The notes under the pieces: model-generated | What the model saw: only the letters and a program-made list of their open reading frames with translations | The model's database searches: none | What the model was told of the DNA's origin: nothing | Source of the DNA: Gammaproteobacteria bacterium | Lineage (GTDB): Bacteria > Pseudomonadota > Gammaproteobacteria > Pseudomonadales > Pseudohongiellaceae | Assembly: GCA_030427065.1 (NCBI GenBank) | Contig: JAUHWU010000010.1 | Location: forward strand, 1 to 47,528 | Reading direction: 5' to 3' | DNA: 47,528 bases | In this document: one piece after another, positions 43,159 to 47,528 of the stretch | Layout of the letters: each line of letters starts with the position of its first letter | Numbering within the stretch: position 1 is the stretch's first letter | Position numbers and translations under genes: made by a program

Positions 43159-43893
43159 CTATTGCCCAAATGACGGGTCACAATCATAAGGGTAAATATG
43201 CTCGCCGGGCACTTTACGCCATGCCATATATCTTGACGCTCTTCCGGCAAACACTGCGGGGTCTTCATAAACCTGGGTTAGCCACAAGGTTTGCCCATCT
43301 TCACTCATTTTAAAGCGCTCTATCATGTGAATGTCTTCACTATGATTAAAACCATTATTCATGAATGTTGATGCCGAGAAATGGGTGGAGTCCACTACGA
43401 GTTCATCACCTTCCCAGTGTCCAATGGAATGACCATTTTTCGAATGGGGGTAATCCGCTCCCGGGTGCTCCCTGCCATCCATATAGATTATTCTGACCAT
43501 ATCAAAGTATTCCATTCTGAAAACGATCAGGTCCCGGCCCTGATCAATTTCCATGGGGAACGGCGCCTGCATGTAAAAAACTGCCGAAGGCGGCATACAG
43601 GTATAGGCCAGGCTGAATTCAAAATCAAAATCATACTCAGCGATTTCCTGTAGCGCTTTTTCCGTTAGCTGCAAGCCGCCATAATCACCTTCAGCCAATT
43701 CACCACCCCCGGCATCATTAATGAATAATGCATCCTCGGGAAGTTTTTCGAATAACTCAATACCGCCAGGCGATTGTTCAAACTTTACGGTCCAGAACCC
43801 TGACATGTCAGGGGCCTCAGCGGCCATCATTGTCATTGAAGAAAGCAACAGGCTAATGAACAGGGCGCACTTGGTTGAAAGAATTTTTTTCAT
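43159..43893 (-). CDS. Secreted protein with G-H-W-E-G-D motif, unknown function
   Basis: A 244-aa exported protein with a signal peptide (CALFISLLLSSMTMMAAEA). The mature part begins PDMSGFWTVKFEQ and contains YTCMPPSAVFYMQAPFPMEI, RIIYMDGREHP and the conserved-looking HSIGHWEGDELVVDSTHFSA (about 156-175), then HSEDIHMIERFKMSEDG. I recall many paralogues of this 'GxWEGDxLVVD' family in marine gammaproteobacteria, often beside small HH-starting proteins; no activity is known. It follows the DUF6152-like gene by 91 bp on the same strand. Confidence 0.75.
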   Translation of the reverse strand: MKKILSTKCALFISLLLSSMTMMAAEAPDMSGFWTVKFEQSPGGIELFEKLPEDALFINDAGGGELAEGDYGGLQLTEKALQEIAEYDFDFEFSLAYTCMPPSAVFYMQAPFPMEIDQGRDLIVFRMEYFDMVRIIYMDGREHPGADYPHSKNGHSIGHWEGDELVVDSTHFSASTFMNNGFNHSEDIHMIERFKMSEDGQTLWLTQVYEDPAVFAGRASRYMAWRKVPGEHIYPYDCDPSFGQ

Positions 43894-43984
43894 TTTTTAT
43901 CCGCACAATTTATCTGTGTACTTTTTATGTCTACCTGATAACTACTTATATCGACTTAATATTCACACAATTTAAAAAGCCGTA

Positions 43985-44395
43985 TTAATCCTGATCCACA
44001 GCCTGTCCTCTCTGTGTGGCCAACACGGAGCCATCTGCAAATGTGACACTTCGAATTCTCATATAGTTTTTATCATTTCTCGCAGGCCACCCGGTTATAG
44101 TGATCTCTTCTCCTGCTGACAGGGAGTCCCGATTCCAGCCCCTGCGGCGTAAAACACTGGGTGAATTGGTTTCAGCGCGCCAGGCTTCTTCTTCGCCTTT
44201 ATCATTAATAACTGTCAGTTCAAGAACGCCATGGGGATTGGCGAAGCGAAAACTTTTTACCACACCACTAACCGTTACTTCACCTTCAGGAACAAAATGA
44301 ACAGGAAACGAATGATGCGCAAAACCGATGGAACTGCCTAAATATAAAAATAGCGCAGTGATTCCTGGCAGGATGACCCTGGTTGTTTTCCTCAT
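43985..44395 (-). CDS. DUF6152-like secreted protein
   Basis: A 136-aa exported protein. The signal peptide ends at GFA, leaving the mature start HHSFPVHFVPEGEVTVSGVV. Further family segments are FRFANPHGVLELTVINDKGE, AWRAETNSPSVLRRRGWNRD and a C-terminal ITITGWPARNDKNYMRIRSV. The His-His at the mature N-terminus could bind copper, but this is only an idea. The layout matches DUF6152 by recall. Probably an operon with the next gene. Confidence 0.78.
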   Translation of the reverse strand: MRKTTRVILPGITALFLYLGSSIGFAHHSFPVHFVPEGEVTVSGVVKSFRFANPHGVLELTVINDKGEEEAWRAETNSPSVLRRRGWNRDSLSAGEEITITGWPARNDKNYMRIRSVTFADGSVLATQRGQAVDQD

Positions 44396-44508
44396 GATGC
44401 CCCCGTGTTGTTCCGCAACAGGACCGGAACAGGAAATACCGGAACTGTTAGTTATGGCCTGTCAGTTAAAATTGTATACCTTGATCCATTACAGCTTCGC
44501 GTTTCATG

Positions 44509-45324
44509 TTACCGCTGACAACCTGTACAGTAAACTGAAGAACGCTGCCCCTGTCGTATCTCCTTGAGGGTTTTCTTGCAGGTGACACAGGGTTCTCCAC
44601 CCCGCCCGTAAACGGCAAGCGACTGTTTGAAATAACCGGGCTCGCCATTGCCTCCGGTAAAGTCCCGTAATGTTGTTCCGCCGACACGAATGGCCCGGGC
44701 CAGTATTTCCTTGATGGAGGCTACCAGCAATTGGTACTTCAATTTTGAAATTGTCCCTGCCTGCCGCGTCGGTTTTATGCCGGCCAGAAACAACGCCTCA
44801 TTGGCATAAATATTTCCTACCCCAACCACTACGTGACTATCCATGATGAAAGACTTTATCGGAACTTTTCTTTTTCTCGATAACGCATAAAGATAGTCAC
44901 TGCTGAAATCCTCTGTCAGGGGTTCAGGCCCCAGATTAACCAGCAGTGGGTGCTGCCCGACTTCCTTGTCAATCCACAGAATGCTGCCGAATTTTCGCGG
45001 ATCACGAAAACGAAGCACATTTCCCCCCTGAATCTCAAAATCCACATGGTCGTGTTTTTCTGCGCACAAGTCTGCTGCAACAATGCGTAAACTGCCCGAC
45101 ATACCCAGGTGAATCATCAGGGTGCCTGATCCGGTCTCTATCAATAGATACTTGGCACGACGCTTCACTGACAAGACATGTTGTCCCGTAAGAAGTGAGG
45201 ATAATTTCACCGGAACCGGCCAACGCAATTTTTTTTCCCGGACCACAACCCGGGTAATTTCCCGCGCCAGAATATGTGGCTCAATGCCGCGGCGGGTCGT
45301 TTCTACTTCTGGCAACTCTGGCAT
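44509..45324 (-). CDS. mutM: Formamidopyrimidine-DNA glycosylase MutM (Fpg)
   Basis: Excises 8-oxoguanine and FaPy from DNA with beta,delta-lyase activity. 271 aa. The N-terminal catalytic PELPEVE follows Met1 (Pro2, Glu3). The HxTH region [18 protein letters not shown] and the C-terminal zinc finger CVTCKK...VYCTGC are complete. [18 protein letters not shown] is the helix-two-turn-helix. Divergent from the hydantoinase gene. Confidence 0.97.
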   Translation of the reverse strand: MPELPEVETTRRGIEPHILAREITRVVVREKKLRWPVPVKLSSLLTGQHVLSVKRRAKYLLIETGSGTLMIHLGMSGSLRIVAADLCAEKHDHVDFEIQGGNVLRFRDPRKFGSILWIDKEVGQHPLLVNLGPEPLTEDFSSDYLYALSRKRKVPIKSFIMDSHVVVGVGNIYANEALFLAGIKPTRQAGTISKLKYQLLVASIKEILARAIRVGGTTLRDFTGGNGEPGYFKQSLAVYGRGGEPCVTCKKTLKEIRQGQRSSVYCTGCQR

Positions 45325-45435
45325 TCAGTCTACCCCATGATTTATTGGGCCAGGTTTAGTTCTGCTGTATCAATAATATTTTTAAACCCGGGTTCACAAT
45401 GCCTGGCGCACTGCTTCCTATTCCGCTTTCTACTA

Positions 45436-45441
45436 TATAAT
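45436..45441 (+). promoter_or_regulatory. Possible -10 element of the HyuA-like gene
   Basis: TATAAT, 50 bp before the ATG at 45492. No good -35 box at the right distance. Confidence 0.4.
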
Positions 45442-45491
45442 GCAGCTCGATTTCCTCTTTGGATTACTCTTTTAGGGTTGGAAGCTTGCGT

Positions 45492-47516
45492 ATGATTCTT
45501 GGTGTAGATACAGGTGGCACTTTCACCGATTTCGTGTTGCTTGCAAGCCCGTCCGGAGAAGGCAGCAACAAAGGGTCAGAACTCAGAACCCACAAAGTAT
45601 TGTCGACCCCCGGAGCGCCGGAGCAGGCCATTCTACAGGGGATCAAGGAAATGGGTCTAGCCGGGGAAGTGCGCAATGGAAAAGTAAAAATTGTTCATGG
45701 CAGTACCGTGGCAACCAATGCCGCACTGGAAGGCAAAGGCGTCAAGACAGCGTTTATAACCAACACCGGTTTCGCTGATATTCTGACTATTGGCCGCCAG
45801 ACACGTCCGCACTTATACTGCTTGCAGTCCCCTGCTATTGCTGCCCCGGTACCACAACAGTTATGCCTTGAAGCTGACGGTCGCATTGATGCTCATGGCC
45901 ATGAACTCGAGCCTATCAACAAAGAGGGCCTAGAGGCACTCTTGCAAACCCTGCACCAGACAAAACCGGATGCAGTGGCCATATCATTACTGTTTTCCTT
46001 CCTCAATCCATCCCATGAAAAAGCCATTGCCAGCTTTCTTGAGGATAATCTGGATTATGCCCCTTTTATTACCAGTTCCTTTGAGGTTCTGCCCGAGTAT
46101 CGGGAATATGAACGGGGCATTGCCACCTGGCTTAATGCCACGCTCGGTCCACTGGTCAGGGACTATCTGCTACGCCTGAAATCAGGGACACAACCTTCCA
46201 GACTTTCTGTGATGCAGTCTTCAGGGGGGACGATTGATGCTGAACAGGCCTCACGCAAGTCAGTAAACCTGCTATTGTCCGGTCCGGCTGGCGGTCTGAC
46301 TGCCGCCAGCTTCCTGGCCACGCTCACAAACCAAAAGCGGTTACTTACTTTTGATATGGGAGGCACATCTACTGATGTTGCTTTGCTTAATGGTGATATC
46401 AATTTAACCACGGAAGGGCGCATCGGTGACTACCCTGTGGCTGTTCCCATGGTCGATATGCACACCATTGGCGCTGGCGGGGGCTCTGTGGCGATGGTCG
46501 ATGCCGGCGGCCTGTTACAGGTAGGCCCGCAATCTGCCGGCGCCACTCCGGGGCCGGCCTGCTATGGTCAGGGCGGCGCTTATGCCACCGTGACAGACGC
46601 AAATCTGGTATTGGGCAGAATCCGCGCAGATGCTTTTCTGGGCGGCTCAATGTCCCTTGATATTGACGCATCAAGAGCCGCCATTCGCCCACTTGCCGAA
46701 GCCTTGTCATTGAGTCTTGAAGAAACCGCTTCTGGCATTATCAGGGTTGCCAATGAACATATGGCTAGAGCGCTGAGAGTTATTTCAGTTGCTAGGGGCC
46801 ATGACCCGAAAACCTTCAGATTATGCTGCTTTGGCGGCGCCGGGGGACTGCATATCTGCGCCCTGGCCGAGGCCATGGGGATGAATAGCGCAATGGTTCC
46901 GGTTCATGCCGGCGTACTCTCCGCTATGGGAATGTTTCTGGCGCCAGTTGAACGTCAGCTTTCCCAAACACATCAGGTTTTACTTCATGAACTTGATACT
47001 GGGGTGATCGATGATATTTTCCGGGAACTGGCCACCCGGGGGCTTCTGGAATTAACAGAAGAGGGCATTTGCGCTGATAATACCCGAATGGAATATCGCG
47101 CTGACCTGCGTTATCAGGGGCAATCAACCAGCCTGACTATTCCATGGAATAGCGCCAGTGAGGCGCAAGAACAGTTTCATAGTGCCCATCAACAACGTTA
47201 CGGGCACCGGCTGGACAGTCCGCTGGAACTGGTTAACCTGCGCCTGAGTATCCGTGAGATCAAAGAGGCGCCAACGCTTGAAATGGCCACGCAGCCTGAC
47301 GGCGATAGTGGGATTTCCGTCAACGCCAGTATTTATGGGATTGCGCGACCTGTGCCCGTGGTAAAGCGGGCGACCCTGTGTGCAGGGGAAAGCATTTCGG
47401 GACCCGCCCTGCTGATAGAAACTAATGCCACCACCTGGCTTGCGCCAACATGGCGCGCAACCTGCGACCCTTTTGGTAACCTCATGCTGGAAAGAAGCCA
47501 GGATTCCGTCCGCTAA
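45492..47516 (+). CDS. Hydantoinase/oxoprolinase subunit A (HyuA family)
   Basis: A 674-aa subunit of an ATP-dependent amide-ring-opening enzyme (N-methylhydantoinase, 5-oxoprolinase or acetophenone-carboxylase type). The start at 45492 (MILGVDTGGTFTDFVLL) puts the ATPase-fold phosphate loop at residues 5-13; an upstream frame to 45459 adds eleven unlikely residues. Further motifs: VHGSTVATNAALEGKG, LLSGPAGGLTAASFL, LTFDMGGTSTDVALLNGDIN (about 289-308), MVDMHTIGAGGGSVA, TPGPACYGQGG and FGGAGGLHICALAEAMGM. Length is normal. HyuB, the usual partner, would start just past the window edge. The substrate is undetermined. Confidence 0.92.
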   Translation: MILGVDTGGTFTDFVLLASPSGEGSNKGSELRTHKVLSTPGAPEQAILQGIKEMGLAGEVRNGKVKIVHGSTVATNAALEGKGVKTAFITNTGFADILTIGRQTRPHLYCLQSPAIAAPVPQQLCLEADGRIDAHGHELEPINKEGLEALLQTLHQTKPDAVAISLLFSFLNPSHEKAIASFLEDNLDYAPFITSSFEVLPEYREYERGIATWLNATLGPLVRDYLLRLKSGTQPSRLSVMQSSGGTIDAEQASRKSVNLLLSGPAGGLTAASFLATLTNQKRLLTFDMGGTSTDVALLNGDINLTTEGRIGDYPVAVPMVDMHTIGAGGGSVAMVDAGGLLQVGPQSAGATPGPACYGQGGAYATVTDANLVLGRIRADAFLGGSMSLDIDASRAAIRPLAEALSLSLEETASGIIRVANEHMARALRVISVARGHDPKTFRLCCFGGAGGLHICALAEAMGMNSAMVPVHAGVLSAMGMFLAPVERQLSQTHQVLLHELDTGVIDDIFRELATRGLLELTEEGICADNTRMEYRADLRYQGQSTSLTIPWNSASEAQEQFHSAHQQRYGHRLDSPLELVNLRLSIREIKEAPTLEMATQPDGDSGISVNASIYGIARPVPVVKRATLCAGESISGPALLIETNATTWLAPTWRATCDPFGNLMLERSQDSVR

Positions 47517-47528
47517 TTTGATTTACAG

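Overview
The window looks like chromosomal DNA of a gammaproteobacterium, probably aquatic or marine. The signs are linkage of argE with argA (as in pseudomonads), an ftsY-ftsE-ftsX cell-division operon next to rsmD, a coaD / YfhL-type ferredoxin / mutM neighbourhood, and secreted families common in marine gammaproteobacteria (DUF1552, ankyrin, DUF6152). No species can be named from the sequence alone. No rRNA, tRNA, CRISPR array or intact transposase gene was found by eye.

Layout. 1-4726: amino-acid biosynthesis (argE, cut by the window edge; argA; ilvD) and a small RlpA-like lipoprotein. 5328 to about 7986: a cluster of integron gene cassettes with no integrase in view. Three attC sites of exactly 78 bp (6487-6564, 6879-6956, 7223-7300), one collapsed attC (5883-5901) and one incomplete attC (from 7933) delimit five cassettes: a dead HigBA-like toxin-antitoxin pair, a GNAT acetyltransferase, a small membrane protein, a truncated GNAT, and an intact Phd/YefM-RelE/ParE toxin-antitoxin pair with its own promoter and operator-like palindrome. 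Boundaries rest on the cassette rule that the bases opening a cassette are the reverse complement of the R'' core of its own attC. This holds exactly for cassettes 2, 4 and 5, over the six variable bases for cassette 3, and with one missing base for cassette 1.

8202-17088: accessory metabolism, including a seven-helix membrane protein, a cytosine deaminase close to the yeast Fcy1 type, a frameshifted zinc-ribbon membrane protein, an aldehyde dehydrogenase next to an O-acetylhomoserine sulfhydrylase, and a divergently placed malonate uptake and activation operon (madL-madM-matB type). 17306-22770: mostly small plus-strand genes: a secreted protein, three GNATs, a shikimate-kinase-like protein, a carotenoid-oxygenase-family protein and a cytochrome P460-like c-type cytochrome. 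22932-27112: a minus-strand secreted ankyrin / DUF1552 pair and an SDR. 27344-30598: tandem paralogous TPR proteins with a TonB-C-like end. 30693-36272: a periplasmic molybdenum hydroxylase (IorA/IorB type), Tag DNA glycosylase and a lipoprotein multicopper oxidase.

36451-47516: more conserved housekeeping (ftsX, ftsE, ftsY, rsmD, a RidA/NSS transporter pair, coaD, ferredoxin, mutM), two small secreted proteins, and a HyuA-type hydantoinase/oxoprolinase subunit whose usual partner would lie past the right edge.

The strongest candidate for something not described before is the decaying cassette cluster and its contents. The tandem TPR/TonB-C-like pair and the inverted repeat in front of the P460 gene come next.
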